Below the pieces are notes generated by a model, which did no database searches, was not told where the DNA came from, and was given only the letters and a program-made list of their open reading frames with translations. Below are positions 18,025 through 27,811 of a stretch of 64,000 nucleotides of DNA, piece after piece. Each line of letters begins with the position of its first letter. The first letter of the stretch is position 1. The DNA comes from Pirellulales bacterium. Its GTDB lineage: Bacteria > Planctomycetota > Planctomycetia > Pirellulales > Lacipirellulaceae. The DNA lies in assembly GCA_028279215.1 (NCBI GenBank), contig JANQOF010000062.1, positions 1 to 64,000 on the forward strand, in the 5' to 3' direction. The translations under genes were made by a program, and so were the position numbers.

Positions 18025-19257
18025 ATGCGCAGACTGTTCAATCTATCGCTAAGTATCGTGTTACTGCAGCCAGCCGCCGCGGTTGACGGCGAGCCGGTCG
18101 GCGAACCGTACCAAGTCTACATTGGCCATGAAGGTGCGTCAGTGTTTAGCGGGCCGGGCGACGACTACTACGTCACGCAACAACTGTCTGTTGGCGCCAA
18201 GTGTGAAGTGTACGAGGAACTCCGCGACGGGTGGCTCGCCGTCCGACCGCCAGAGGGAAGCTATAGTCTGGTGCTTCGGTCGGCATTAGGTCCAATTCAA
18301 GGCGAGGTCGCACAGGTGAAGCGCGACGGTACTCCGTCACGCGTCGGTAGTGTCGTCGTCGACAAATTCAGCTCGGTGCATGTTCGCCTCGACGAAGGCG
18401 AAGCAGTGCAGGTGATCGAGGGTGACAGCAGTTCTCAGTGGGTAACTATTGCCCCGCCTGCCGGCGAGTTCCGCTGGGTCCGCGAACGCGATGTCTATCT
18501 GAAACCACCCGCTTCAAACGACGAGGTCGTGGTACTGAGCTCAGACTCAACGAGTGTCGCAGTCGAGCCACCCAGCCATTGGCGCGAGCGTCCTGTAGAT
18601 GGTGAACCAACGCTAGAAGACCAACTCCCTGTACGAACCGTAATGCACGAAGACGCCAATCGAGGTCAAACCGGCCTAAGTGCGGAATCGCGGGCGACTG
18701 CCAACCACACGCAAGGCGACGAAGCTCCAACGTTTGAAAGCGGACTAAGCCAAATAGAGGTGGAACTCTCGCGCCGCGTTGCGGGACCAGTGAATCTGTG
18801 GGTGTTCGACGACCTGGAGCGTCGCGCGGCGAGTTTGGTCGGCACTTCATCGACGCCGTCGCAGGAACAACTAGTTCGTGACGTGGCCGCGCGGATGTCG
18901 CGGTTTGCCTCCATCGCTACGCGCTATCGGAACGCCTCGGGCCATACCGATAGTGGGTTGGTGGACCTCGCAGCCACTGAGACGGCAACAGTTTCAAAGC
19001 CTTTGTCGAACGAACACGATGCAGTTGGAGTGCTCCGCCCGGTGGTATCGACGCGCGGTAACGCTCCTCCGTACGCATTGGTGGACGAGACTGGCGAGAT
19101 CGTCACGTTCGTTACCCCGTCGCCATCGTTAAACCTCCAGCAGTACCTCGGCCAACGCGTGGGAGTAAACGGGACTCGGGGGTTCCTGCCTCAGTACCGC
19201 AGCCGCAACATCCAAACGGCTCGCGTTGCGCCACTGGATGGAACGTTGCGGCGCTAG
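18025..19257 (+). CDS. Secreted SH3-like domain protein
   Basis: A protein of about 410 residues started at ATG 18025 with AAGGAG eleven bases upstream; the frame runs further back but the signal peptide (RLFNLSLSIVLLQPAAAV) begins here. After it comes a bacterial SH3-like region (about 25-160) with the motif YQVYIGHEGASVFSGPGDDYYVTQQL, two to three short beta-repeats of the type that bind peptidoglycan or peptides, then a low-complexity acidic linker and a C-terminal region of about 150 residues ending with repeated short beta-strand motifs (YALVDETGEIVTFV). It is probably periplasmic, but the role is unknown. Confidence 0.75.
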   Translation: MRRLFNLSLSIVLLQPAAAVDGEPVGEPYQVYIGHEGASVFSGPGDDYYVTQQLSVGAKCEVYEELRDGWLAVRPPEGSYSLVLRSALGPIQGEVAQVKRDGTPSRVGSVVVDKFSSVHVRLDEGEAVQVIEGDSSSQWVTIAPPAGEFRWVRERDVYLKPPASNDEVVVLSSDSTSVAVEPPSHWRERPVDGEPTLEDQLPVRTVMHEDANRGQTGLSAESRATANHTQGDEAPTFESGLSQIEVELSRRVAGPVNLWVFDDLERRAASLVGTSSTPSQEQLVRDVAARMSRFASIATRYRNASGHTDSGLVDLAATETATVSKPLSNEHDAVGVLRPVVSTRGNAPPYALVDETGEIVTFVTPSPSLNLQQYLGQRVGVNGTRGFLPQYRSRNIQTARVAPLDGTLRR

Positions 19258-19278
19258 GCTGCCACTAGGAGCGCCGTT

Positions 19279-19400
19279 CGCCTATCGGTAGCGTGCTGGT
19301 TTACTGCGTCCGCACCTGGCTATGTTTGCCTGCATCGACGGATCATGCAGATTCGCCTGCTTCGGCCGCCTTGCCAGATTTGACTCGTTTGCGCCAACAT
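19279..19400. repeat. Dispersed 122-bp intergenic repeat, copy 1
   Basis: About 120 bases that recur at 21856-21979 in the same orientation with roughly 85 percent identity by eye. Shared blocks include TTACTGCG or CTACTGCG, TGCATCGACG, TCATGCAGATTCGCCTGCTT and TTGACTCGTTTGCGCCAAC in one copy or its close variant. Both copies lie between the 3' ends of two convergent genes. No open frame fits. A small dyad (TGCA...TGCA around 19340) is present, but it is not a strong terminator. Confidence 0.75.
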
Positions 19401-19428
19401 CGCTACAGCTAGCCGAAGCACGCTCTAG

Positions 19429-20754
19429 CTACCGCAACAGCTTCTGTAGCGCTTCGGCATGCTTCGCCACACGTGGGTCACGATCGCGGATTGCCAGGTC
19501 GAGCGTCGCCTCGATTAGCTCACGATCGCCCGAGGTACTAATCGCCGAGACCGCCGCGGCGCGAACTTCGCCCGACGGATCGTGCGCCAATCGCCACAGC
19601 CATTTCCGCGACTCCAGCCGAGTGGAGGTCATCGCCAAGTCGACCATCGCGATTCTATCGGCGGCGCTAGCAGAAAGTAGCATTCGGGCATCGAGCGGCG
19701 TCGCGCGGCCATAACCGCGTAGCAACAACTCCTCAGCGGCGGCGGTTTGCCTTGCTGTATCGCCCGACGCCAAGAGCTTGAAGAGCACCTCTTCCGTGCG
19801 ATCGTTAATGTGTGGCACGTCGCGCACTTCCAACGCTGGATCGCCGGCTTCGATCGAGGTGGGCGGCGGCGCTAGACGCGTGCTAGCAGAGTGGGCCGGC
19901 ACGCGGTCGATTGGTTGCGCGGTTGCGCCGCTTTCGATTTGCGTGGCATTCCAATTGGGATCCCACTCCGACAGATGCGACTTGGGGTTGGCAAGTGGAG
20001 CGGGGGCAACTTGGTCCCTTGTTGCCGAGGCGCCAGTTTCCGCGGCTGCGGACAAGGGTGGAACTGTGGGGTTTACGCTCGGTGGCGGGCTGACCGTACG
20101 AGGTTCCTCAACGATCTGGCTCTCGAGCGGTGAACTGTCTGGTGGTGGAGCAAGCGTCAGGTGATAGTCGACGTCGGGTTCGAACTGAAGCGTCGGCTCG
20201 TCGGGCGGCAACGACGACAATGCCTTGTCGCACACCCTGATCAACTCAATACGTTCGCGAAAGCCCTGTTGTTGGGCCAGGTCGAGCAGCGACGATAGCA
20301 CGCGCCGAGCCCAGCGACGACCGCTCGCATTCATCGACGGCAACTGCTCGTCGAGCGTTGTCGCCAGTGGCAAAGCACCGCGGCCCAAGTCGAACGTTGC
20401 CGGGTGGAGATACGCGCTCTGCTGCCATTGTTCGACTATGGCGTCGACTTCCCCCCTCGCCGACAGGGCAACGGCCGAGCGTTGCGAGTTGGCCGCCACG
20501 ACCAGCACCGGGTAAGCCGTGTCGCCAAAAGCGGCAAGTTCTGCCACCAAGCGCCCGGCCGTCGAGTCGTCGGATGCCCGAATGCGCCCCGCCAGTTGCT
20601 GCACGGTTAGCCACTCTCCGGTACAAGCAACGACCGCTACCAACGCTGTCGCCGCTAGCAACACCGCGATCGCCCTAAGTGCGGCTGGCGAGAGCAACAT
20701 CCTCAGCGACGTTCGACAGCACCGCAAGACGAATTGGACATAGTTGGCGGCCAT
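19429..20754 (-). CDS. HEAT-repeat protein with N-terminal membrane helix
   Basis: A protein of about 441 residues started at the ATG at 20754 (MAANYVQFVLRCCRTS); the open frame extends 42 codons upstream but begins with a charged shadow region. One membrane helix follows (LRAIAVLLAATALVAVVAC), then a helical alpha-rich domain, a Pro/Ser-rich linker and a C-terminal block of HEAT repeats (AEELLLRGYG..., SGEVRAAAVSAI, DPRVAKHAEALQKLL). HEAT repeats usually build scaffolds for protein contacts. It is divergent from the gene at 20952, with 197 bases of shared upstream region. Function unknown. Confidence 0.75.
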   Translation of the reverse strand: MAANYVQFVLRCCRTSLRMLLSPAALRAIAVLLAATALVAVVACTGEWLTVQQLAGRIRASDDSTAGRLVAELAAFGDTAYPVLVVAANSQRSAVALSARGEVDAIVEQWQQSAYLHPATFDLGRGALPLATTLDEQLPSMNASGRRWARRVLSSLLDLAQQQGFRERIELIRVCDKALSSLPPDEPTLQFEPDVDYHLTLAPPPDSSPLESQIVEEPRTVSPPPSVNPTVPPLSAAAETGASATRDQVAPAPLANPKSHLSEWDPNWNATQIESGATAQPIDRVPAHSASTRLAPPPTSIEAGDPALEVRDVPHINDRTEEVLFKLLASGDTARQTAAAEELLLRGYGRATPLDARMLLSASAADRIAMVDLAMTSTRLESRKWLWRLAHDPSGEVRAAAVSAISTSGDRELIEATLDLAIRDRDPRVAKHAEALQKLLR

Positions 20755-20951
20755 GGTTCGCGGATTCTTGCGCTTTGCGGTGCTCGCCACAAGAGCAATC
20801 GCAGGTGCATTCACGCGGCGTTTGAATTTCGTCTTACCTTGGGCCCGCCGCGCTGCCGAAAAAACCGTTGAGATCGGCAAAGTTTGCCAAGTGCGTGGAC
20901 CGTCTGTGCTTGCAGTATGTCGGCCGCACGTTCTTACCGGGGGGAGCAGGG

Positions 20952-21815
20952 ATGATTCGAGCGGGATATCGCGCGGCGCGGACCGCGAAGCTGTTGCTGG
21001 TTTGCGTGTCGCTGGTATCCGCCGCCCGAGCCGAATCGGATCCGCTTGCCGCTACCGGCAGCCGTTCTGCCCGCAACGAGGCTATGCGTTCGATCCCTTG
21101 GAAGAGCCTTTCGAACGGCGAACGGCGGATGGTGCAATACGTCGCCCGAAATGCGACGATTTACCGTCGGATGCCTACCCGCGTGATCGACTGCGACCCG
21201 GTTGTGTTCAACTTCCTCGGTCAGCACCCTGAAGTGGTGACCGAACTTTGGAAGATGATGGGCGTTTGCAATCTCAATCTGGAGCTCGTCGGTCCGGAAA
21301 CTTATCGAGCCACCGACGGGTCGGGGACCAGCGGCACGGTGCGGTACCTGGCCAGCAACTGGAACGACGATGCTCAGAACGTGGCGCTCATTTACTGCGA
21401 AGGCAAGTACAGCGGCGCACCGCTGCCACGAGCGGTGACCGCTCGCAGCGTCCTATTGCTGCGGAGCGGATCAACGGTCGAAACCAACGGGCGGCCGTAC
21501 GTAACCGCGCGGCTCGACTCGTTTGTCTTGGTCGACAAGATTGGCGCGGAGCTGGTCGCCAAAACCATTCAGCCGCTGCTAGTGAAAACTGCCGATCACA
21601 ACTTTGTAGAGACCATGAAGTTCGTCGGCACCTTCTCAAAAACCGCCGAGAACAATCCCGCTGGAATGCAACGATTGGCAGACAAGCTCGACCGAGTCGA
21701 CGAACCAACCCGCCACGGAATGGTGCAAATCTGCACCGAAGTCGCCTCACGATACAACTCCATGGGCACAGCCCGCCACGACACTGCCGTACGACTCGCG
21801 ACGCAGCGGCGATAG
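20952..21815 (+). CDS. Secreted hypothetical protein
   Basis: A 287-residue exported protein. The start at ATG 20952 is supported by the purine-rich GGGGAGCAGGG just upstream and by the signal peptide that follows (TAKLLLVCVSLVSAARAES). The mature part is a mixed alpha/beta domain with two conserved-looking tryptophan or tyrosine rich stretches (MRSIPWKSLSNGERRMVQYV and VFNFLGQHPEVVTELWKMM). It resembles planctomycete proteins of unknown function, and I cannot assign a family. It is divergent from the HEAT-repeat gene. Confidence 0.72.
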   Translation: MIRAGYRAARTAKLLLVCVSLVSAARAESDPLAATGSRSARNEAMRSIPWKSLSNGERRMVQYVARNATIYRRMPTRVIDCDPVVFNFLGQHPEVVTELWKMMGVCNLNLELVGPETYRATDGSGTSGTVRYLASNWNDDAQNVALIYCEGKYSGAPLPRAVTARSVLLLRSGSTVETNGRPYVTARLDSFVLVDKIGAELVAKTIQPLLVKTADHNFVETMKFVGTFSKTAENNPAGMQRLADKLDRVDEPTRHGMVQICTEVASRYNSMGTARHDTAVRLATQRR

Positions 21816-21855
21816 CCGCAACACACACGTTCGTGACGCGAGACCATCGAACTTT

Positions 21856-21979
21856 CGCCTATTTGTAGCGTGCCCGCCTACTGCGTTTGCACCTGGCCAC
21901 GTTGGCCTCTGCATCGACGAGTCATGCAGATTCGCCTGCTTCGACCGCCTTGCCGGATTTGACTCGTTTGCGCCAACCT
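21856..21979. repeat. Dispersed 122-bp intergenic repeat, copy 2
   Basis: Second copy of the repeat at 19279-19400, same orientation, again between the ends of convergent genes (the secreted protein and the aas gene). The 242 bases from 21816 to 22057 hold no other feature. Confidence 0.75.
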
Positions 21980-22057
21980 ACCCCGGCCATGAATGCTAGA
22001 CACAATCTCACAAGCTTCAGGTCCGCACAGATTTAATCGACTTGCGACGGGGCCCGC

Positions 22058-25000
22058 TCAACCCTGCGTGCAGTATCGCTCGGCGGCCATTGCCGATATG
22101 CGCTTGAGATCAAGCTTGCCGGAGCCGAGCACGGGAATCTCGTCGACGAGCATGTAGCTGTCGGTCGAAGGGATCCAGATGTTGGGCAGTCCAGCTTCTT
22201 GCAGTCCGGCACAGATTTGCGTGGGCGATTTGTCGAGCGCGCGGTGGACGACGATCAACCGTTCGCCTTTGCGAGCGTCTGGCACGGCGGTAACCACCAC
22301 GTGCGGCGCTTCGTCGTCGTCTTCGATTCCAGCCACCTGTTCGATAGCTTCCTCCACTCCGATGTGTGGAACCATTTCGCCTCCGATTTTCGAGAAGCGG
22401 CTTTCGCGGCCGGTGATGTGGATGAATCCGTCCGCGTCGATGCGGGCGATGTCGCCGGTCACATACCATCCGTCCCGCATGACCTGGGAGGTCTTCTCGG
22501 GCATGTTCATGTAGCCAAGCATCACGTTGGGTCCCGTGATGAGCAGCATGCCGGTGGCACCTTGCGGAAGGTCCTCGCCGGTGTCGGGATCGACTACCTT
22601 TGCTGCGACGCCCGGCATGGGCCGGCCCACGGTGCCTTCCTTGCAATCGACTTCTTCGTGATGCGAGCGGCTGGGCGGCACGTTGACGCTGACGAGCGGC
22701 GAGAGTTCGGTGGCGCCGTAGCCTTCCACCGGCCGGACTCCGAACTTGTGCTCGAAAGCGTCGCACAGGCCGGTGGGCAGCTTCTCGGCGCCGGCGACCA
22801 CCACGTCGAGCGTAGCGAACTGCTCAGGCGTGCAACGCTTGATGAACGAGCGAAGAAACGTTGGTGTAGCGATGAGAATCGTGGCTTTGTACTTCTCAGC
22901 GAGTTTTCCAATGACTTTCGCATCGAGAGGGCTGAAGTGGTAAGTGGCATGGATGTCGAGCGACAACGGGCCCCACATGGTGATTGTGTAGCCGAACGAA
23001 TGGAAGAACGGCAGGATGCCGAGCATCGTATCGTCGGTGCGGAGTTGGATGACCTGATCGACGGCGTCGATGTTCGACGCGATGTTGCGATAGGTGAGCA
23101 TCACTCCCTTGGGCTCACCTGTCGAACCCGAGGTAAAGACCACCGTGAGCACTTCGTCGGGTTCGATTCTATTCAAACCGAACATCACGTCCAGCAGCGC
23201 ACATGGCGTGACGTAGCCATTGATCGCGCCAAGCAGTTTGTCGCCGATCGTCAACTTCTCGCGGAGGTCGTCGAGGTAGATGATCTTTCCGTCGAGTTCG
23301 TCGAAATTAATTGGCAGTTTCTCCGACACGCGGCGGCTGGTGAGGATGTACCGAATGCCGGCCTGGCGGATGCACGAGTTGATGACCTCCGCACTGGCCG
23401 AGTAATTCAGGTTCACCACCACGCGGCGCGAAAGCGTGAGGGCGCTGTTCACCAGAGTCGCACCGTTCGATGGCGGCAGCAGCACGCCGACGCAGTTTTC
23501 GTCGGTGGTAAACACCTCGCGCGCGAGCACCCTTTGCAGCACGAAGCACCGCATCAGTATTTGGGCGCCGGTGAGGGTTTCGCCTCCGGTGTCGGAAATT
23601 TTCCACCGGAACCTCGCCTTACGGCAGGTTCGGAGCATGGTGCGGATAACATTCGTGCTACGTGCGTGACGGCTCACGGCAGCCTTTGCTCCAAGTTGCT
23701 GTACAGCCTCGCGGACCTGCCCGACGCTGCTCGGATGTTTAATGGGGCGACCCAACCAAAAGGAAACACGATGCGGCCATTGCGAAGGCCACCTTCCGAA
23801 TAGTCGCCCGCCTCGATAGCTAAACATACTACCCCAGAGTTCATCGAGGTAGACCGGAATCACTGGCGCTCCGGTGCCTCGGACAAGCGACAGGAGCCCA
23901 CGAGTAAACGACTGTAGCTGACCGGAGCGTGTCACGCGGCCCTCTGCGAATAGACATACCAGTTCGCCGTTGGCGAGCGCCTCGCGGGCGGTTCTGATCG
24001 CTGGTCGTGCGGCCGATGGGTTGCTGGGTACTTCGATTACGCCCATCAGCTTCGCGATTCGCCGTTTCCACGGTTGATTGAGCAAATCACTCTTGATCAT
24101 CATCCGGATGGGTCGAGACGAACTACATGACACCAGCAAGCCGTCTATCCAGGTCACGTGATTGGCCACCAACAGCGCGCCGCCCTCGGCGGGCAGATTG
24201 TCGCGATCCTCCAAATGAATGCGATACACAGTGTGTGCCAGCAACCAGGAAACGAACTTGGTAGTCGATTGCGGAATGAGATAAACAATGTACACCAGCA
24301 CCGGAAGGGTGAGCACGCTGCACAACAGAAAGATCTCCCGGGCATTGAACAGCTCGCTCTCGGTAAACAACTTCGTGCGTAGCGCCAGGAAGCCGATCGT
24401 CACCACGAGCATCCCAGAAAACATGAGAAAGTTCGAAGCGGCGAGCACCGCGCCGCGTACTTCGGGCCGGCTGCGGTGCTGCAGGTAGGCAGTCAGCGGT
24501 ACGACGAAGATTCCGGAACTTATCCCGAGCATGGCTAAATAGAAACAAGCAAGCACGTAGCTACCGGTCATATGCGAATCGATGCCGGTGCCATCGAAGA
24601 AATTCCCGCGTACCGTAAACAGCAGAAAAGTGAACAGCACTAATCCACCGGCGCCCAAAGGCAGCATCCCAAGCTCGACGTGACCATTCGACCAGAGGCC
24701 CGCCAATAAGCTGCCGAGCGCCATGCCGATGACCAGCGCGACTAATCCGGGTACGACCTGCACTTGATCGCTTCCACCCTGTTCGTAAACGAGTTGGTCG
24801 ATGTTGAGTTGCGAAAGCGTGCCCAACGACCAGAAGAACATACTGCCCAATGCAACCAACAGCAGTGCACGATCGGCGGCTAGAATTCGAAGGTCGGCCA
24901 CAGTTCGCTTGGGGAAGTCCCAAGGAAATTTCATCGTCGGTTGCGCTGCATGAAGGAATGCGATCCACAGGCTGGCGATCCAACCGGCGATGGCAAACCC

Positions 25001-25606
25001 GACGAGTACCGCTGCTTGCACCAACCAATCGTAGCCACCGAACGTACCATGGACGTGCGCTGTTGCGAGCCAGCCACCCATCGCCGTTCCGATTACGATC
25101 GCGACTACGGTCACGAATCCAATCAGCCCGTTCGCCGCCGAGATCGCCCCTTGGTGCAACATCTCAGGAATGCTGCCGAGCTTTGCTGGCCCAAATAGAG
25201 CGCTCTGCGCACCCATGAGGGCGACCGAAGTAAACAGAAGCCAATTCCAATCGAGAAACACCGCCAGCACCGTGAGCGCCATTAGTGCCACTTCAGCAAT
25301 CTTGCACCAGATGATGACGTCGCGCTTGCTAAACCGATCGGCCAGGTAGCCGGCGGGAGCAGCGAGCAGCAGGTAAGGAAGAATGAAGCAGACCGACCCT
25401 GCGACCAACATCTGGTTCGCGTTCTCAAACTTCTCCTTTCCGATCCCGATCACGAGCCATCGGGTAATGCTGTCGTTCGTAGCGCCGAGCAGTTGGGTGA
25501 ACAGCAAACCAAGAAACGTGGTCGACATGAGACCAGCTTGAGGCGCCGGCGGCTCGAAGCCGTCGCTGTCGCTCAAGTCGGGCATTTCGTCGTCGGGGTG
25601 TGGCAT
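22058..25606 (-). CDS. aas: Three-domain lysophospholipid transporter / acyltransferase / acyl-ACP ligase
   Basis: An 1182-residue fusion. Residues about 20-440 form a major-facilitator transporter with 11-12 helices (LplT-like), about 460-650 a PlsC-type acyltransferase with NHVTWIDGLL and EGRVTRSG motifs, and about 660-1182 an AMP-binding acyl-CoA/ACP ligase with TSGSTGEPKGVML, GYGATELSP and the later YVTGDIARIDADGFIHITGR. Such fusions are known and would import lysophospholipid and re-acylate it using fatty acids activated on acyl carrier protein, so the protein sits in the inner membrane and repairs membrane lipids. ATG 25606 starts the frame. The fused order transporter-acyltransferase-ligase is intact. 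Confidence 0.93.
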   Translation of the reverse strand: MPHPDDEMPDLSDSDGFEPPAPQAGLMSTTFLGLLFTQLLGATNDSITRWLVIGIGKEKFENANQMLVAGSVCFILPYLLLAAPAGYLADRFSKRDVIIWCKIAEVALMALTVLAVFLDWNWLLFTSVALMGAQSALFGPAKLGSIPEMLHQGAISAANGLIGFVTVVAIVIGTAMGGWLATAHVHGTFGGYDWLVQAAVLVGFAIAGWIASLWIAFLHAAQPTMKFPWDFPKRTVADLRILAADRALLLVALGSMFFWSLGTLSQLNIDQLVYEQGGSDQVQVVPGLVALVIGMALGSLLAGLWSNGHVELGMLPLGAGGLVLFTFLLFTVRGNFFDGTGIDSHMTGSYVLACFYLAMLGISSGIFVVPLTAYLQHRSRPEVRGAVLAASNFLMFSGMLVVTIGFLALRTKLFTESELFNAREIFLLCSVLTLPVLVYIVYLIPQSTTKFVSWLLAHTVYRIHLEDRDNLPAEGGALLVANHVTWIDGLLVSCSSSRPIRMMIKSDLLNQPWKRRIAKLMGVIEVPSNPSAARPAIRTAREALANGELVCLFAEGRVTRSGQLQSFTRGLLSLVRGTGAPVIPVYLDELWGSMFSYRGGRLFGRWPSQWPHRVSFWLGRPIKHPSSVGQVREAVQQLGAKAAVSRHARSTNVIRTMLRTCRKARFRWKISDTGGETLTGAQILMRCFVLQRVLAREVFTTDENCVGVLLPPSNGATLVNSALTLSRRVVVNLNYSASAEVINSCIRQAGIRYILTSRRVSEKLPINFDELDGKIIYLDDLREKLTIGDKLLGAINGYVTPCALLDVMFGLNRIEPDEVLTVVFTSGSTGEPKGVMLTYRNIASNIDAVDQVIQLRTDDTMLGILPFFHSFGYTITMWGPLSLDIHATYHFSPLDAKVIGKLAEKYKATILIATPTFLRSFIKRCTPEQFATLDVVVAGAEKLPTGLCDAFEHKFGVRPVEGYGATELSPLVSVNVPPSRSHHEEVDCKEGTVGRPMPGVAAKVVDPDTGEDLPQGATGMLLITGPNVMLGYMNMPEKTSQVMRDGWYVTGDIARIDADGFIHITGRESRFSKIGGEMVPHIGVEEAIEQVAGIEDDDEAPHVVVTAVPDARKGERLIVVHRALDKSPTQICAGLQEAGLPNIWIPSTDSYMLVDEIPVLGSGKLDLKRISAMAAERYCTQG

Positions 25607-25779
25607 CTACAGCAAGGTGGGAATCTGGCGGCCGGGGGAGACCCATCGTTGTAATCCTTGTGCCGACCACCGTCCAAGGGGCTGAGAGGCATCTTCTTTG
25701 GTGCGGCAAGCCATCTGCCTATAATAATAGGTCGTGGCCGCGATTCGATTCTCACTCCACTCGCCAGCGAGGTCTGCCC

Positions 25780-26079
25780 GTGGGCAAGCTGTACAGTTTT
25801 CTGCTTGGAGTGGTGATTGGTTTCACCTTGTATCACGCAGCAACCAACTATCACTTTCTGTACGCCTCCGACGGGCTGCACATGGTGCATAAGATCCCGC
25901 CGCGACTTGAAGAGATTTACGTCGACGTCCGCCATTTCACACCACAAGATTGGCTCGTCCATCCCGAGCTTGCTGCAGCTGTCGAGAGGGCGGGCAAACA
26001 GGAGATGATCACCAATGCGGTTGGCAACGCCGTGAAGGAAGCCGTCGAACAAGTGCTACCAAAACCAGACGATACGTAA
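25780..26079 (+). CDS. Small membrane-anchored hypothetical protein
   Basis: A 99-residue protein started at GTG 25780, with GAGG seven bases upstream. The frame extends far back but that part is a shadow of the aas 5' end and upstream sequence. It has one membrane helix near the N-terminus (LYSFLLGVVIGFTLYHA), then a soluble segment with YVDVRHFTPQDWLVHPELA and a basic-acidic tail. The pattern fits a planctomycete conserved small protein of unknown role. It is divergent from aas, about 170 bases away, and may share its control region. Confidence 0.65.
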   Translation: MGKLYSFLLGVVIGFTLYHAATNYHFLYASDGLHMVHKIPPRLEEIYVDVRHFTPQDWLVHPELAAAVERAGKQEMITNAVGNAVKEAVEQVLPKPDDT

Positions 26080-26277
26080 GCAGCATCTCGGCGCGACGTG
26101 GCGCTCCACCGGCCGCAACTCCTACATCCGGCGCGACGCGCACACGTAGCGCCACCGTGCGCTTGCGCGGGAGATTCACCACATGTTGGCCGACCGCTCG
26201 ATGATTGACAATGACGGCTTCTCGATTTGCCGCGTCGTCGCATACCGCACGGGCGGCGCAAGACACGGAGCAGAAAA

Positions 26278-26577
26278 ATGGACTTCAACCGCAATCAGTT
26301 CTTCTTCCTCGGAGTCTTCATTCTGCTGCTTGGCATTCAGGTGCGAGTCGTCGACACCTACGTGCTGTCGCCGGAGGTCACCAAGTTTCTCGCTGAACGT
26401 TCGGGCACTACGGTTGCGTCGGCGTCCGACTCGCCGGGGGCATTTCTGGCCGCGAATGCCCCATCCAACTCGCTCGTCCGCAAGAGCTTTCAACCGCCGG
26501 AGTGGCTGGGCTGGTGTCTAATGTCCGTCGGGGCGGTTCTCATTCTGCATAGTCTGGCGATGCCCCGGCCGACGTAA
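26278..26577 (+). CDS. Small two-helix membrane protein
   Basis: A 99-residue protein started at ATG 26278 (MDFNRNQFFFLGVFILLLGI), with GGAG-like purines before it. A membrane helix at each end (FFFLGVFILLLGIQVRVV and LGWCLMSVGAVLILHSLAM) flanks a short outside loop. I do not recognise a family. It follows the previous small gene by 198 bases on the same strand. Confidence 0.6.
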   Translation: MDFNRNQFFFLGVFILLLGIQVRVVDTYVLSPEVTKFLAERSGTTVASASDSPGAFLAANAPSNSLVRKSFQPPEWLGWCLMSVGAVLILHSLAMPRPT

Positions 26578-26726
26578 CTCGATCGGTGCCAAACGGGCGT
26601 TCGGCTTGCAGCAGCAACTGGACGCGAGTATCATTGTGGTCCGAGAAAAGTGCAGGCTAGGGCGAGCGGATTGGCCTGCGATGGAACAGTCTAGTTGCCT
26701 CCAATTCATCGAAAAGGTTAGGGTTG

Positions 26727-27080
26727 ATGCCGGAACCTAAGCGAATCAAAGTAAGTGACTCGGCAGGCGTGACCGTCGTCACGTTTGCCGATTCGAAGAT
26801 CATCGACGAAGAGGAAATCCAGGAACTGGGGCAAGAGCTTTACGACCTAGTCGAACGCGAGAATCATCGAAAGTTCGTACTCAACTTTTCGCATGTCGAA
26901 TTCCTTTCGAGTGCGGCACTTGGCAAGCTCATTAGTTTCGAGAAGAAGGTCAGCACGCACGATGGCGAGCTGATTCTTACGAACATCCGCCCCGAGATCT
27001 ACGAAGTGTTCGCCATCACGAAGCTCACTAAACTGTTCCAAATCAAAGATGACGAAGCCGACGCACTAGCCGTCTTGTGA
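26727..27080 (+). CDS. STAS-domain anti-sigma factor antagonist
   Basis: A 117-residue single STAS domain, started at ATG 26727 (TTG one codon before is also possible). The fold runs from IKVSDSAGVTVVTFADSKI to LTKLFQIKDDEADALAV, and the phosphorylatable serine region reads FLSSAALGKLI. Proteins of this kind bind their partner kinase in the unphosphorylated form and so release a sigma factor. The next gene, only 131 bases on, is an anti-sigma kinase, the natural partner, so the pair makes a partner-switching module; the SpoIIE-type phosphatase at 53.3 kb could be the third partner (inference from family knowledge only). Confidence 0.9.
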   Translation: MPEPKRIKVSDSAGVTVVTFADSKIIDEEEIQELGQELYDLVERENHRKFVLNFSHVEFLSSAALGKLISFEKKVSTHDGELILTNIRPEIYEVFAITKLTKLFQIKDDEADALAVL

Positions 27081-27211
27081 CGCAATGCGTCGCCGCACAC
27101 GTCTGGCAAGGCTCGCGGACGTTCGGCGAATCGCTCGATACCAGCGATTGCTTTCCCAATTCAAGTTCGTTTACCACCCGCCAAGTGGCGACCGAATCGT
27201 TAAGGCGAGCC

Positions 27212-27664
27212 ATGACCCACCACAACTGGAGCCACACAATCCAGCGGTCGTTGCCCAGCCGTCGCAACGCGCATCTTGAGTCGATGAAAGAGATCCTCGC
27301 CAAGCTGACTCAGCTTGGTTGGAGCGACCGAGAGCTGTTTGGCGTCCAAATGGCGCTCGAAGAGTCGCTCACCAATGCCATCCGACACGGCAACAAGCTC
27401 GACGAGTCGAAGCGAGTCATCATGGAGTGCAAGGTAAGCTCCGAGCGATTCTGGCTGCGGGTAGAGGACGAGGGCCCCGGGTTCATTCCTGCCGACGTCC
27501 CCGATTGCACGAAGGAGCACAACCTGGAAGCGTGCGGCGGACGCGGCTTGATGCTCATTCGGGCCTACATGACGAGCGTCGAATACAACGACACCGGCAA
27601 TCGCGTGACGATGGAGAAAATACGCGGCGACGAGTCGGGCGAACTCGTGGACGTCTCCACCTGA
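27212..27664 (+). CDS. RsbW/SpoIIAB-like ATP-binding anti-sigma kinase
   Basis: A 150-residue GHKL-type ATPase, started at ATG 27212; the frame extends 45 codons further upstream without a good start. The N-box ALEESLTNAIRHGNK, G1 box DEGPGF and G2 box GGRGLMLI are all present and in order. Such kinases bind a sigma factor and phosphorylate the STAS protein. The neighbour 131 bases upstream is exactly such a STAS protein, so both should act together. It ends shortly before tRNA-Asn. Confidence 0.92.
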   Translation: MTHHNWSHTIQRSLPSRRNAHLESMKEILAKLTQLGWSDRELFGVQMALEESLTNAIRHGNKLDESKRVIMECKVSSERFWLRVEDEGPGFIPADVPDCTKEHNLEACGGRGLMLIRAYMTSVEYNDTGNRVTMEKIRGDESGELVDVST

Positions 27665-27811
27665 TAGCCAACTGGCCAATCATTTTGGCGAACTAATCGC
27701 CGCCAATTGCGTCTGTGGAACATGGGCAAAACGCCACCCACTATTGAAAGCTGCCAAGCCCCCAGATATACTCCTCAATCGGCCAGCTCTGGCCGGAAAG
27801 TCTGCCTCTAT

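Noticed and set aside
22199..23803. 534-codon plus-strand frame opposite aas
   Set aside because: Shadow of the aas ligase and acyltransferase domains; all domain motifs are on the minus strand.
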